64,000 nucleotides of DNA from Hygrophila difformis (Eukaryota; Streptophyta; Magnoliopsida; Lamiales; Acanthaceae), in the NCBI GenBank assembly GCA_030278955.1, contig JAOANR010000011.1, forward strand, positions 48,843,417 through 48,907,416, written 5' to 3'. This document shows, piece by piece, positions 34,301-45,197 of this stretch. Position numbers and translations under genes: made by a program. The first letter of the stretch is position 1. Each line of letters begins with the position of its first letter. The notes beneath the pieces were generated by a model that saw nothing but the letters and a program-made list of their open reading frames with translations, had not been told where the DNA came from and searched no databases.

Positions 34301-37300
34301 TGTTGTCTATCTCTTGTAGATCTCCTGAGAGGAACCTGTTGAGCATGATCAAAATTATCATTATCACCACCCATAGAGTGTTGTGCACCATCACCATGAT
34401 CATCTTCTGTCTGATCTTGTTGCATATCCTGTTCTTCTGTATCATCTCCAGCTGGCGATCGTGTTATAGGAACTGGCTCAACATCTACAAAGTCATCTTG
34501 AGCATGAGAGTCAGATTTCTGCAAATCTTCAATTGTCTGATTTTCCATAAACACAACATCACGACTCCTTACGAGCTTCTTTGTAACTGGATCATACAAT
34601 CTATAGCCAAACTCATCTTGACCATAGCCCAAAAAGATGCACGGCTTGCTTTTCACATCAAGCTTTGATCTCTCATCTTTTGGAACATGAACATAGGCTT
34701 TGCAACCAAAGACTCTTAAATGATCATATGATGAACTTTTACCTTTCCAAACTGCATCCGGAACGTCTCCATTAAGAGCAACTGTGGGAGTCAGATTTAT
34801 CACATGTGTAGCTGTCAATAAAGCTTCACCCCAGAAGGACTTAGGAAGTTTTGACTCTGCCAGAAGACATCGAACTCTCTCCAATAATGTTCGATTCATT
34901 CTCTCAGCTAACCCATTCAACTGAGGTGTCTTTGGAGGTGTCTTTTGATGTCGAATCCCCTGTTTCCTGCAATAATCCTCAAATGGTCCACGATACTCTC
35001 CCCCGTTATCAGTACGGATGCATTTCAACTTTCTTCCAGTTTGCCTTTCAACTAGAGCATGGAAATCCTTGAACTTATCAAGTACTTGATCCTTTGATCT
35101 CAACACATAGACCCATAGCTTCCTGGAATGATCATCAATAAATGTCACAAAATAAGATGCACCACTAAATGAGTGTACCTTCAACGGACCAAACACATCT
35201 GAATGCACCAAGTCCAATAAATTCTGCATTCGTCGAGGTTGGTGAGTCTTGAATGAAACTCGGTGTTGCTTTCCTGCAAAACAATGTGCACATTTCTCCA
35301 AATTTGCATTATTCAATCCAGAAATGGCATTTTTTCTCACCAGAGTTTCGAGGCCTTTAGCACTTATGTGACTCAACCGTCTGTGCCATAATTCAGGGGA
35401 ATTCTGCTTCTCCACCAGGTTCACAGCATCACTGGAAACTGAAGCTTGCAACGAATATAAGTTTGATCTCAGTATTTTACCTTTAGCAACCACAAGAGAT
35501 CCTTTATTCAGTTTCCATATACCATCACAGAAATTATTTCCATAACCATCTTTATCGAGTCTCCCAACAGAAATCAGATTCATACGAATATCTGGTGCAT
35601 GTCTGACATCCTTCAATCGCAATATAGATCCATTGGCCATCTTCAAACAAATATCACCTGTGCCCACAACTTCAGATATACCATTATTTCCCATCCTTAA
35701 TGAACCATACTTACCATCATTGTAAGTAGAAAAGAAATCCCTTCTTGATGTGACATGGACTGCAGCACCTGTATCAGCAAACCAACTAACATCAGAGGAA
35801 ACTGTATTCACTGCATTTTCATCAAAGACAACAACGAGATCATCTTTTGTAGTCGTGGCAACATGACTGGTATCCTCAGACTTTCCTGCACCAGCATTCC
35901 TGTTATCATTCTTCCACTTGAAGCAATATTTCTGGATATGACCCTTCTTGTGACAGTAGTGACACTCAACATTCTTGTATCGAGATTTGGACTTGCTCCT
36001 TTGTCTGCCCTTATCAACATTTCTGGTTTTCTGTCTCCCCCTATTATCTGCAACGAACAACTCATTCTGTGAAGATGATGAACCTTGAGTTTTTCTTCTC
36101 ATCTCCTCATTCATGATTCCACTTTTGGCATAATCAAGAGTCATTGCACCATCAGGAGCAGAATTAGTGTGTGACACCCTGAATGTCTCCCACTTATCAG
36201 GCAAAGTATTCAGCAACCATAATCCAAGAATCTCATCATCGAATTTCACTCCAACATTTGACAATTGATCCAATAACCCCTGGAACTCATTCACATGGTC
36301 AGCGATAGGAACATCTTCCTTATACCTCAATTGTATCAATTGTTTCAGCAAGAATAACTTATTATTCCCCGTCTTTGAAGCATAAAGCTTTTCAAGCTTA
36401 TCCCACAATGTCTTAGCATGCGTCTCATTAGCAACCAAATTTAACACATTATCATCGACCCACTGTCGAATAAAACCACACACTTGTTGATGCTCAAAAG
36501 CCCAATCCTCATCCGATTTAGATTCTGGCTTCGAAGTAGCAAACACAGGTAGATGCAAACTTTTTACAAATAGAAGATCTTTCATCTTCCCCTGCCATTT
36601 GTGATAATTCATCCCATTCAACGAAATCATCCGGCTTGTGTTAATTTCCATTATTCTAACAACAATAAACGCTCTGATACCACTCTGTTGGGAATTCACC
36701 AAACACTTCACAAGTTCAAAATTTGCAGCGGACAAACAATTCCCAAGTTGTTAGAATTTCGCAGGAACATTAACAAAAACAAGCAAACAAGAACACAAGG
36801 ATTTACGTGGAAAACCCTTCCAATTCGAAAGGTAAAAACCACGAGGCTCTTGAGCCTATCTCAAATCCACTATCACCAAAGGAGATTACACCAAAGTCTG
36901 CTCAAATCACAACAAAAGATGTGGCCTTACAACAACACAAAGTCACCACAATCTCAACTCCACCAAGAACACCAAATCGAAAATAAGAACTCAAAACTGC
37001 AGCCCCGAACAGAAAATTATACAAAAATTTCTAACCGTTGAAATTCGATTTCCACCGTACAAAATCAAGAACAAGATGTCCCGCACCTGCTGTAAAAATT
37101 TCAACCCGATCGGACAAGGTTTGGTGTGCCGATTGGCCGGAAATCGAAAACTGAACGGAGAGGATGGGTTTCTGCGTTTTTCTTCCTGCTGCTGCTATTT
37201 TCTTTCTCTGTTTGGCTATTATGTGGCGTCAATAATTTTGCCAGCTTCACACATCAATTATTCTTCTTTGGCAGCTCAATTTAATAATATACATGGGTGC

Positions 37301-37861
37301 CCATTTCAATTAACTTTGTTGACTTTAAGAGTTGGGAGGACCCCAACACTCCAATACTGATCTCAACTTCAGACCAAGACCCTTATTACCAGACACAGCC
37401 CCATCTTTCTTGTACTCGTACAGCTCCTCATCAGCAAGCTGCCCATTCGGCAAAGTGCTCACCCGGGCATGCCGGCAAAGGAGGGAATACAAAGCGAAAG
37501 TACCCCCTTCTCCATTGTCATCAGCTCTAAGCACTATGAACACATATTTGAGCAATGGAATTAAAGTTAATGTCCAGAAAACAAATGACAAAACCCCAAA
37601 TATCTCCTCATTGGTCTCTGAGTGGTGAATGTCCTCAGCGAAAGTGCTCTTGTACACATACAATGGGGAAGTGCTTAAGTCCCCATAGACAACACCTAAA
37701 CTCTGGTAAGCCAAGGTCAATACAGTCTTCCACGATTCCTTCTAAATCATACAAACACAAAATTACCCACAAATTATTACACACGACACATGATTCCATT
37801 TCTTGATGCAAAAAAATCTTACCTTCACAGGGTTGTTGGGGCTCCAGCCTTCAATATCCAT
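28339..37861 (-). CDS. KUP: KUP/HAK/KT potassium transporter (KUP6/KUP8-like), exon 2 split by a copia element
   Basis: Minus-strand coding exons: 37823-37861; exon 2 as 37349-37741 plus 31905-31998; 31765-31818; 30194-30454; 30046-30098; 29833-29956; 29478-29732; 28339-29390. Leaving out the inserted element and one CTCCA copy, they total 774 codons plus stop in one frame, the normal length for KUP proteins. These are plasma- or vacuolar-membrane K+ (H+ coupled) transporters with about 12 membrane helices and a long cytosolic C-terminal tail. Family marks include '[19 protein letters not shown]', '[19 protein letters not shown]', '[16 protein letters not shown]', '[12 protein letters not shown]' and '[17 protein letters not shown]'. 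The N-terminus ([13 protein letters not shown]) and '[22 protein letters not shown]' point to KUP6/KUP8 (cluster II). The copia insertion falls between codons for E144 and K145, so this allele should not give a normal protein. No other stop or frameshift was found, which fits recent loss. Confidence 0.88.
30455..31764 (-). other. Large third intron of the KUP gene
   Basis: 1310 bp between coding exons 3 and 4, with GT-AG borders on the minus strand. It is AT-rich, with a 19-A run near 31693. I saw no nested gene or clear transposon. Confidence 0.6.
32004..32666 (-). repeat. copia 3' LTR
   Basis: 663 bp, the same length as its partner. Its inner edge meets the purine tract at 32667-32684 (minus strand GGGAGGAGGGGGAGATT type), as expected for the 3' LTR of a minus-strand element. 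Confidence 0.93.
32686..36651 (-). CDS. copia gag-pol polyprotein, intact
   Basis: One uninterrupted frame of 1321 residues from MEINTSR, 20 bp after the primer site. An earlier in-frame Met (36735) lies inside the LTR and is less likely. Domains in order: UBN2-type gag (about 1-190), CCHC zinc knuckle (about 230-243), aspartic protease with DTGA (about 293-296), integrase with an HHCC zinc part (about 423-457) and D/D/E catalytic residues (about D484, D548, E583), copia reverse transcriptase with YVDD (about 999-1002), and a C-terminal RNase H with 'ALSTTEAEF'. The protease-integrase-RT-RNase H order defines Ty1/copia. No stop or shift was found, so the element may still be competent. Expression cannot be judged from sequence. 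Confidence 0.93.
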   Translation of the reverse strand: MEINTSRMISLNGMNYHKWQGKMKDLLFVKSLHLPVFATSKPESKSDEDWAFEHQQVCGFIRQWVDDNVLNLVANETHAKTLWDKLEKLYASKTGNNKLFLLKQLIQLRYKEDVPIADHVNEFQGLLDQLSNVGVKFDDEILGLWLLNTLPDKWETFRVSHTNSAPDGAMTLDYAKSGIMNEEMRRKTQGSSSSQNELFVADNRGRQKTRNVDKGRQRSKSKSRYKNVECHYCHKKGHIQKYCFKWKNDNRNAGAGKSEDTSHVATTTKDDLVVVFDENAVNTVSSDVSWFADTGAAVHVTSRRDFFSTYNDGKYGSLRMGNNGISEVVGTGDICLKMANGSILRLKDVRHAPDIRMNLISVGRLDKDGYGNNFCDGIWKLNKGSLVVAKGKILRSNLYSLQASVSSDAVNLVEKQNSPELWHRRLSHISAKGLETLVRKNAISGLNNANLEKCAHCFAGKQHRVSFKTHQPRRMQNLLDLVHSDVFGPLKVHSFSGASYFVTFIDDHSRKLWVYVLRSKDQVLDKFKDFHALVERQTGRKLKCIRTDNGGEYRGPFEDYCRKQGIRHQKTPPKTPQLNGLAERMNRTLLERVRCLLAESKLPKSFWGEALLTATHVINLTPTVALNGDVPDAVWKGKSSSYDHLRVFGCKAYVHVPKDERSKLDVKSKPCIFLGYGQDEFGYRLYDPVTKKLVRSRDVVFMENQTIEDLQKSDSHAQDDFVDVEPVPITRSPAGDDTEEQDMQQDQTEDDHGDGAQHSMGGDNDNFDHAQQVPLRRSTRDRQQSTRYSPSEYVLLTDEGEPECFDEAIDCVDKEHWLHAMNDEMKSLYDNDTFELVKLPKGKRALKNKWVYRLKQEQGSLTPKYKARLVVKGFEQRKGIDFDEIFSPVVKLSSIRSVLAMAASLDLEIEQMDVKTAFLHGDLDEDIYMEQPEGFQVQGKEDYVCKLKKSLYGLKQAPRQWYKKFESVMQQHGYRKLNSDHCVFVQRYSENDFIILLLYVDDMLIVGQSISRIRELKQELSKCFSMKDLGAANQILGIRILRDRKVGKLWLSQENYIQKVLQRFHMENAKPVSTPLATHMKLSVSQCPSTEEEKKDMENVPYSSAVGSLMYAMVCTRPDIAHGVSTVSRFLSNPGREHWKAVKWILRYLRGTSDLKLCFGSEDLVLRGFTDADMAGDIDTRKSTSGYVIVFAGGAISWQSRRQKCVALSTTEAEFIAATEACKEMLWVKKFLNELGYAQERYALFCDNQSAIHLSKHPSFHSKSKHIDTRYHWLRDVLDEKSIYLEKVHTDDNGADMFTKCVPRWKFEFCCSLVGMTSSST
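36671..36682 (-). other. copia primer binding site
   Basis: The minus strand reads TGGTATCAGAGC, 3 bp inside the 5' LTR (which ends at 36686). It is complementary to initiator Met tRNA. Confidence 0.93.
36686..37348 (-). repeat. copia 5' LTR
   Basis: 663 bp. Its outer edge abuts the CTCCA target copy and KUP codon E144. Confidence 0.93.
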
Positions 37862-37862
37862 C

Positions 37863-37892
37863 TTACCTTCTCAAAATCATGAAAAAGATCAT
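37863..37892 (-). promoter_or_regulatory. Possible short upstream ORF before the KUP start codon
   Basis: A 9-codon frame (MIFFMILRR) with a stop codon ending one base before the KUP ATG. It lies in a leader exon that appears to begin at 37899, after a 'cttttcag' acceptor. Such tight spacing could affect start choice or reinitiation. Whether the leader is used as drawn is inference. Confidence 0.4.
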
Positions 37893-37899
37893 CGCTTGC

Positions 37900-38659
37900 C
37901 TGAAAAGAAAAAACCCATTTTTAAAATGAGCAAGAAATTGCAAAAGGAATCATCTTTGGCGAAATTAACAAGGGAACAGGATTGGTAGCGGCGAATGGAG
38001 GCTGAACCACCGAAGAAGTAAAATTGGTGGGAAAGAAAACAACATATGTAGTGTACGTGGGCGGGGCACCATTATTAGCCAATGCATTAATACAATTTGT
38101 TTAATACTATTGTTGAAACATCCCGTGGACTATTCTCACCTATTTCGACACAGAACAAATATTAATAGTGTAAATATATTCTACACTATTTCGATTATTC
38201 TCTGCCCCTACAAAGTCTTACCTGTAGTGTGTAGAGAGAGAGAGAGAGGGGATCAAGAAAATCCAATTGAGTAGATAAACTAATGGGGGCTGACAGAAGG
38301 AAAGGTATGGGGAAGGGTAGGGGCTAAAGGAAATGAATATTTTAGGGGATAATGGGGAGGATCGGGTGCTGCTTTTCTTCGCCAAATCTGAGCTTCTTTA
38401 AGTACTAGTATCTGGTTAGAGTTGGATGTAATAGAATATTAGAGGGTGGGAATGAAGTGGATTACTGATGCAGTGGTATACACCAGTATGTATATCTTTA
38501 TTTCTGTGTTGGGAATCCTACTTTGGATGCCACTCACTCGGGAGGTGTAGTGATTTAGTGGATGAAAGGTGAGTTAACTCGTTGAGTTTACTCGTATGTG
38601 CAAACCTACACTCTAATAGAAGTAAATCTTTTTTGTAATTGCAAAACCTTGCATTATTT
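37900..38659 (-). promoter_or_regulatory. KUP leader intron and promoter region
   Basis: The acceptor at 37900-37901 suggests a 5' UTR intron. A (GA)n run at about 38233-38248 reads as CT-rich sequence on the coding strand, common in plant leaders. The exact transcription start is not visible. Confidence 0.4.
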
Positions 38660-38823
38660 TTTTCTTTGCTGAACAGCCTATACAGGCTAGGAAAGTGGTG
38701 GGAGCCCATGCCACACAATTACAAAGGGGAAAAGGGAAGGGATAGGGGCCGGGTGGGAATCGAACCCCCAACCTAAAGGTTGAGAGCCAAGGGCTTAACC
38801 ACTTGGGCTAAGTTCCAATCCAG
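38660..38823 (-). mobile_element. SINE family A, copy with perfect 17-bp target duplication
   Basis: Flanked by 'aaaaccttgcattattt' at 38643-38659 and 38824-38840. The reversed tRNA-like B box reads 'ggaatcgaacccc'. The 3' part contains 'gcctatacaggctagg', as in the other copies. Confidence 0.85.
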
Positions 38824-38840
38824 AAAACCTTGCATTATTT

Positions 38841-39651
38841 GACACCGTACAATTCCAACTTTGACTCACATTTTTATCATAATTATTGAAGAAAAAATAT
38901 ATAATCAAATGACATCTTATTAAATTCGTCTAAACTTATAATTCTGAAATATCAATTTTTTATAATTTTTATTTGTACACAATTTAATTAATTAATCGTC
39001 GAAATGTGTATATATCGGCATGTGTGTCAATTACTAAGTTGCAATTGTAAAAATAAGTGGTTGTTTGTATATAAGCGATATGAAACTGATTATCTTATTA
39101 TTGCGTTTTTAAACCAAATAATCAAGTTTACAACACCATTTTTAGCGGTTAAACTGATTATTTACATTTTGAAAACGTCATAATAAGATAAGTATATTTT
39201 TTTACACTTATCCAAACACCCACTAAAATGTGAGTACTTATTTAATCTATATATGCCCATCGAGAGTTTTAACAAAAAAAATCCCATGATATATTTAAAT
39301 AAAATCAAAATGATAATTTTGATAAGTAAAATAATTAAAAGATTATGGGACATTTGGGAAAGATTTCTTTTCCTTCCCTTCTTTTTGTTTGTTCGTCAAA
39401 GTTTTTTGGTGGTGTTTCAACTTTGAACGTTTTTTATTATGGGGGTGTTTCGAAACCAATGAATCCGCTTACTCCTAAATGTTCATGTAGTATTCTTTTA
39501 ACAAATATGAATACACAAATATTAAAAGAGTTATTATAATCGACCGTATATAAAATAAAAGATTCCATCCTATCATGTACTATCACTTTATTAATTAAAA
39601 AAAGATATTTGAATAATTAAGTTTTTCTCTCTAAATGATATAATAATTTTT
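38841..39651. other. AT-rich intergenic, no gene
   Basis: I see no coding region. The last 15 bases (39637-39651, gatataataattttt) are the left target copy of the LINE that follows. Confidence 0.5.
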
Positions 39652-41927
39652 TTGGTGACACAGCCTAAAGAGGCTAGCAAAGGAAAAACAAAAAGAAGAG
39701 TAGCAAAGGAAAGAGAACAGAAAAAAGACAATCACATCAATGCAAGCGCGGATACAGAGTCCCGCTTGCATCTTTATCCAATAGCTCAATAGCCTCGTCA
39801 GGAGGGTAAGCCCAACTCGTGAAGAAATCTTTCATGTTCGCCGCTTTCTTGGCGATCGCATCGGCCACTTGATTGCCTTCCCTATGAACATGACGAACCA
39901 CACAAGAAGTCATCCTGCCGATCTCCAAATTAATGTCATTGATCAAAGGCCACAGTGAGTGCAAAGGATGCGCAGCTCCAAGAAGTCGCACAACCTCAAG
40001 GGAGTCCACATAACAACATGCCACTCGCACACCATGATTCCAAGCCAGATTCAGACCATTCCACAGTGCAAGAAGCTCTACTTCAACAATGGAACGACGC
40101 CCCAATTGGCCACCACAGCCGCTGATCCAAGTACCATCCGATTGCCGCAAAACTGCCCCATAGCCCGAGGCTCCGTCACCAGTCAGAACACAACCATCAG
40201 TGTGCAGAAGAACTCCCTGGATCGAGTCATCGCGCCAAGAGATCATTCGCTGCACCCCTGATCGAGGCAGCCTGCTACCAGCATCTTCCAAAGCTTGTTG
40301 TAGATTGGAGGCTTGCTGCAACAAGGTATCCACACGTAAGGATTTGCCTTCAAAGATCCGAGTATTTCGTTCACGCCATAAGGTCCACAGCATAGCAAGG
40401 CCAGCAGCACCATACGTGCGCCAAAACCACTCCAGCCAATGTCTTGAGTCATCGATATGAATATGCATCAAGGCTTCGAACTGGTATGATCCCCAACGAC
40501 TCCAAACGACCCTTGCCCAATGGCAGAATATTAAAGCATGTCTCCAATCGTCCACATAATGGCCACATATCGTACATAATGGCGAGCTAGACAAATTCCT
40601 ACGATAGCGCAATGCATTACAAGGGAGAGCCTCATGCCCGATCAACCATAAGAAAACCCCAATTTTTTCCGGGATGCTACGCTTCCACATCCAGGCCTAA
40701 CCAGTCGATGGAGCCTGCTCGCCAAGAAGGAAACAACTTCCTGATTTCACAGAATAAACGCCACAATTGTGGCCTCTCCAATGCAAAGTGTCCCGAGCCA
40801 TGTGAGAAATGTGAGGAACAGGCGCATCAAGAATTTCACCTCGGACCTCTACTGGGAGCCAGGAATAAAGTTCCGAGAGATGCCATTTACCCCCCTGAAT
40901 AATATCTTTGATAGTGAGGTGAACATCGCAAAAATGTACGAATGGAACGCTATCGGCCAGACAACGCCCCTTCCACCACGGAGTGTACCATAACGAGCTC
41001 TCACCATTCCCAATGCGAACGCCATAACCACTCTTGAACATGGCAGACACCTTGATTAGCATCTTCCATGTTTTAGTGGCACGATAATGCTCCTGTGGAA
41101 AGACACCGTCGCAACATCCATATTTATCTCGCAGCGCTTTAACCCAGAGCTTATCTGGCTTCATAAAAAAATCCCAGACAAGCTTGCCGAGTAACGCCAA
41201 ATTCATGATCCGAGCCTCCCGAAGACCGAGGCCTCCAAATTTCCGAGGCCGTGTAATTTTCTCCCAACTGATGAGGTGCAACCCTTTCCCTTCATTTCCT
41301 TTCCATATCCATTTTCTAGTCAGCTTGTCAATGGCCAAAGAGACTCCTTTAGGTAGCAAATGCATTTGCATCGAGTAGACAGGAATTGAAGCAAGAACCG
41401 ATCTTGCAAGTGTGATACGACCAGCCCGGTTTAATAGAATGGCTGCCCACGACGAAAGCTTGCCCTGTAGGCGGCGGATGAGACCATCAAAATGAATATT
41501 CTTGGTGCGCCCATGGATAATAGGGAAGCCAAGATATTTTCCAATCTCAGGAACAATTTTAATACCCAAATACTATCCAGCCATCCCTTTTCTATGTTGT
41601 TCGCTGATGGTGAGCAGATAGCGGTGGACTTGGAGGGGTTCATGTGCAAGCTAGATCTCGAACCGAATCTATTAATGACGTCCGCCATACACTGGATGCT
41701 GCTTTCATCAAGTTCAGAGCAGAAGATAATGTCGTCGGCAAACATGAGATGTGATATGCCCAATCCTCCAGGCCGAAGAGACAAAGGCTTCCAGCGCCCA
41801 AGGGAAACTTCTTCAAGTATAGTCAATGAAAGCTTTTCCATTACGATAACGAATAAGTAGGGGGAAAGAGGGTCACCTTGACGTAAACCTCTGCCCGCCT
41901 TAATATTGCCAACTGGTTTCCCATTAC
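39652..41927 (-). pseudogene. 5'-truncated LINE with RT, zf-RVT and RNase H
   Basis: Minus strand. It begins within the RT ('GLRQGDPLSPYLF'), includes the catalytic 'LMFADDIIF', continues through 'KYLGFPIIHGR' and 'WIWKGNEGKGLHLISW', then the zf-RVT segment with 'WKRSIPEKIGVFLWL' and a C-terminal RNase H ending in 'FFTSWAYPPDEA'. There is a frameshift near 41550 and an in-frame stop near 40697, so it is dead. It is flanked by the 15-bp target duplication 'gatataataattttt' (39637-39651 and 41928-41942). The tail motif matches the LINE at 56283, suggesting one family. Confidence 0.85.
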
Positions 41928-42071
41928 GATATAATAATTTTTGATGTTTGTGTTTTGCCTAATCTTTAAAAAATGTTGATAAACATGATTAGATTGCACT
42001 AGTTATTAGACCAGTATATATATTAATTTAGTTACTTATTATTTGTTTGAGAGTGAATTAGAACCATTCCA

Positions 42072-42200
42072 CTCGGGTTCGAGATTTTGTGTGTGTAGAA
42101 TTTTCCTTTGCGAGAGACAATTCTTTAATGTCCACCAAATCATTGAAGGATTAATCTTGAATCCAATATAGTCTAGGAATACTCGGTATACACAAAAAGA
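42072..42200 (+). mobile_element. SINE family B, 5'-truncated at the B box
   Basis: Starts 'ctcgggttcgagatttt', related to 60905-61015. Target duplication of 16 bp with one mismatch: 42056-42071 and 42201-42216 (aattagaacca-t/c-tcca). Confidence 0.75.
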
Positions 42201-42216
42201 AATTAGAACCACTCCA

Positions 42217-44554
42217 AACAACCTAAAAGAAAAATAAAATAGCAAGGACGGGGTAGAATATGAACAACTTTAAAGCTAATGATTCATCAAAAGTATTCAA
42301 ATTTATTATTGTGGTCCAAATCTTGTAGCATAATGTACATAAAAGATACCTACTTTTTGACTTGAGTTGTGTTTTCCAAATTATACTCCTTCCTCGTTTT
42401 TTTGTTTTGTTTTTATTTATTTATTTATTTATTTATTATTTTTTTTTTACCTCAATTAGTAGGAGCTTAGGTATGAAAGTGGTACTAGACCATACACTAC
42501 TAATTATTTCAACTAATCACAGTCACAGATCTCATATCTGCTCAAGTGTGTGTTTCTTTGAAATTTATTTATTTGGCTAAGGTTAAAGAAAGTAGCCACT
42601 AATCATAAATGAACTTATTTATTTATTAAACAGCCACTACTGATTTTATTCCTTTATCATTTTAGTTTTTTCTTAACTCAATTGTTTTTTGTCATGATAA
42701 ATTTTTATTGTAGTTGGAATAATACTTTGGATTCGTGCAACTGTGTCTACACTTCTGCTGCACTTATTTCTGCCCCAGCTACCAAAATGATTCGACTTTA
42801 ATTTCTATGATCTCAAATATGTTAGTCGAACTAAATCGACCTCCTGATTACATTAGAATCACCAATGAAAATCTTCTTCTTTTTCGATACATTTCTATAA
42901 TCCTTTAGATTAATGGGTGAGCGTGAAGGCAGATTTGTTTGGTTGGTCGATGACGGGGAGTATCGGGTACCCAATTAGGTCGGACATCGGCACTCGAGTA
43001 GGGCTAGTACCCAATTTTTTAAACATATGTTTTTAATTTTTTTTTTTTCCATCTTTAAGGATTTGGTTCATTTTAGTAATTTTTTTTACTCATTGAAGTT
43101 GTATTTATATTTTTTTTCGTATTTTTGTTCTTTTTTGCGTATAAAATATAGCCATGGATCGATTGAATAATAAATTGTTTATGGCTATGTATAAACCATT
43201 ATTTGTGCAATAATTAGTTGGTACACAATTACCCCGTCCATCTGGCCACCCGTAGCTTAGACAACATAAAATCTGTGGAATTTAAATATGGGGCCCGTAT
43301 TAATAAATTATTATCGATTATTGATGTGTTCACTTCTCACATGTGGTATAATAATGATATTATAATTATTATTGTAGTTCACTTTAAATAATATAGGTAT
43401 CTTTATAATTTCACTGTTCGCTTATTGACTATCTTATATACGGAGTTGGTTTGGTTGCTGAATCAGTAGATGCTGAAGTGTTGAATTAATGTTTTGTATG
43501 TACTGATTGTTTTTATACAGTTCATACACTATTAAATAACTAGCACACACACCTCATTATAACACCCACCACACATACCTCATCGAATCAGCATGCTAGC
43601 ACTTGCAGGATATCATAGATACAACACCGTACCCTATCAAACCCATCTAATACACTTCAAGTAAATATATAAAGACAAGTTGAACATCCTCAAAAAAGAA
43701 TTTAATTCTATTAATAAGAGTATGTTATGCACAATTAATGTAGTTGCGAACTAGAGTTATTGAAAACAAAAACTTGAAGCTACAAATTAAATTCTGATAG
43801 TAATAGAAATTTTTAATTTTATATAAAGCTTTGATGGCTGACATTCGAACATTAACCACCTTTGTAGATATCATATCTATATGATAATTTCCTTCACTCG
43901 ACTATTTCCACATTCACCGTTCAATCATTAAAATAAAATGAAAATCCAATTACTAATTTACTATGGGATGGCAACGTGTAAAAGTGAGCTTCTAAATTTT
44001 TTTTTTGGGGATTATAGAAAAACAGAAAATTATGTATGAGTTGACAAAGTTGGTTGGATAGTGGAATGGTCCCCTTATATCTGACAAATATCCTGCTTTT
44101 CAATTATTGGATTTTATTGCCAAAAGCCTCACGAGCCACGACACACCCCATATGAGTTACCATTACATCTATGGCGTGTGTATTTTTCATACAGTAGTAT
44201 GTACTTATGTAGTAATGTATGTGTACACCGGATGTTAGGAAAAATGTGTATCGGGCAAGAATCATGAGATGGAATGCACTTTTTTTTTTTTTTAATTTTT
44301 TATAATTGTTTGTTCAATTCGATAATTAGAAAAAACAAACCAAAAACAAAAAAAGAAATTCTGGATTTTTAATATTATTCCATTGCATTAAAAAAAATTA
44401 TTGAATAACAATATGAATAGCGGAAAAAAAAAGTTGGTAATTAGAATTTGAAAACTTTCACTATCTCAACAATATGCTACAAAAGAATATTAAGTCCATT
44501 TTCTCTCTCTAAAAACAAAAAGAAAAAACCCAAAAAAAAAAAAAAATTAATATG
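42217..44554. other. Intergenic, no gene recognised
   Basis: AT-rich. It contains a (TTTA)n run at about 42411-42437. 42900-43260 has a MITE-like look ('gggtacccaatt' and 'gtacacaattacccc'), but I could not define ends. No coding potential was found. Confidence 0.45.
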
Positions 44555-44706
44555 ATTTTTTGGCTGAACCACCTATATAGACTAGAAATTGGGTGGTGAG
44601 AGTCATGCCACACAATGATACAAATTACAAAGGGAATAAAGGGGCAGGATAGGAGGTCGTATAAGTTGGGAGTCAGTGGACTTAACCACAAAGGTAAGTC
44701 ATCATC
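44555..44706 (-). mobile_element. SINE family A, diverged copy
   Basis: It shows 'ggctgaaccacctatatagactag', 'gccacacaatgatacaaattacaaag' and a degenerate head, in the order of the other family A copies. Imperfect flanking repeats (ttaatatgatt / ttaatacgatt) may be the target duplication. Confidence 0.65.
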
Positions 44707-44880
44707 CCCAAATATTTAATACGATTGGATATATATATATATAGATAAATAATACAAAAAAACATTATAATATCTATAAATAATATTTAAAAACATTTAT
44801 ACTGTTTTAAAATAAAAGTGATCAAATAACTCAAAGTCTTAATCCTATTTTTGAATGTATTATTTAAAAAATTATCACAT

Positions 44881-45015
44881 TGTTTTTTTTTTTTTTGGTA
44901 AACAATGGCACCTAGGTGTCGGCAAAGGTATGTAGGAGTCCAAGCCACACAAATTACAAAGAGTAAAGGGGAGGGATAGGGGGCCGGGTGAAAATTGAAC
45001 TCCTAACCTATGGTA
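44881..45015 (-). mobile_element. SINE family A, head truncated
   Basis: A T run, then 'ggtaaacaatggcacctaggtgtcgg' and 'gggccgggtgaaaattgaactcc'. It stops before the A-box end, so the head is missing. Confidence 0.7.
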
Positions 45016-45197
45016 GAATTTATTCCTTCTCTTATGTCTTATATTCACATCGTTAGTGGGACAACTACAACGGGCGTCATGACACTGTTGCCCCTTAACC
45101 CCACTTGGAACTAGGGATGTGCAAATTTTAACGAATTCAGAAATTTTGAATGCAGAATTCAAAATATATATATTATTAGTTTTTAATTATATATAAT

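Larger units (their letters stand above)
32004..37348 (-). mobile_element. Ty1/copia LTR retrotransposon, full-length, inserted in KUP exon 2
   Basis: Two LTRs of exactly 663 bp (32004-32666 and 36686-37348) start TGTTGGG and end CCCCAACA. The target duplication is CTCCA (31999-32003 and 37349-37353). On the minus strand the order is LTR, initiator-Met primer site (36671-36682), gag-pol ORF, purine tract (32667-32684), LTR. LTR-derived open frames are identical in both copies, so the insertion is young. It lies in the same orientation as the KUP gene, so its LTR signals could end or start transcripts in the gene. Confidence 0.95.
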
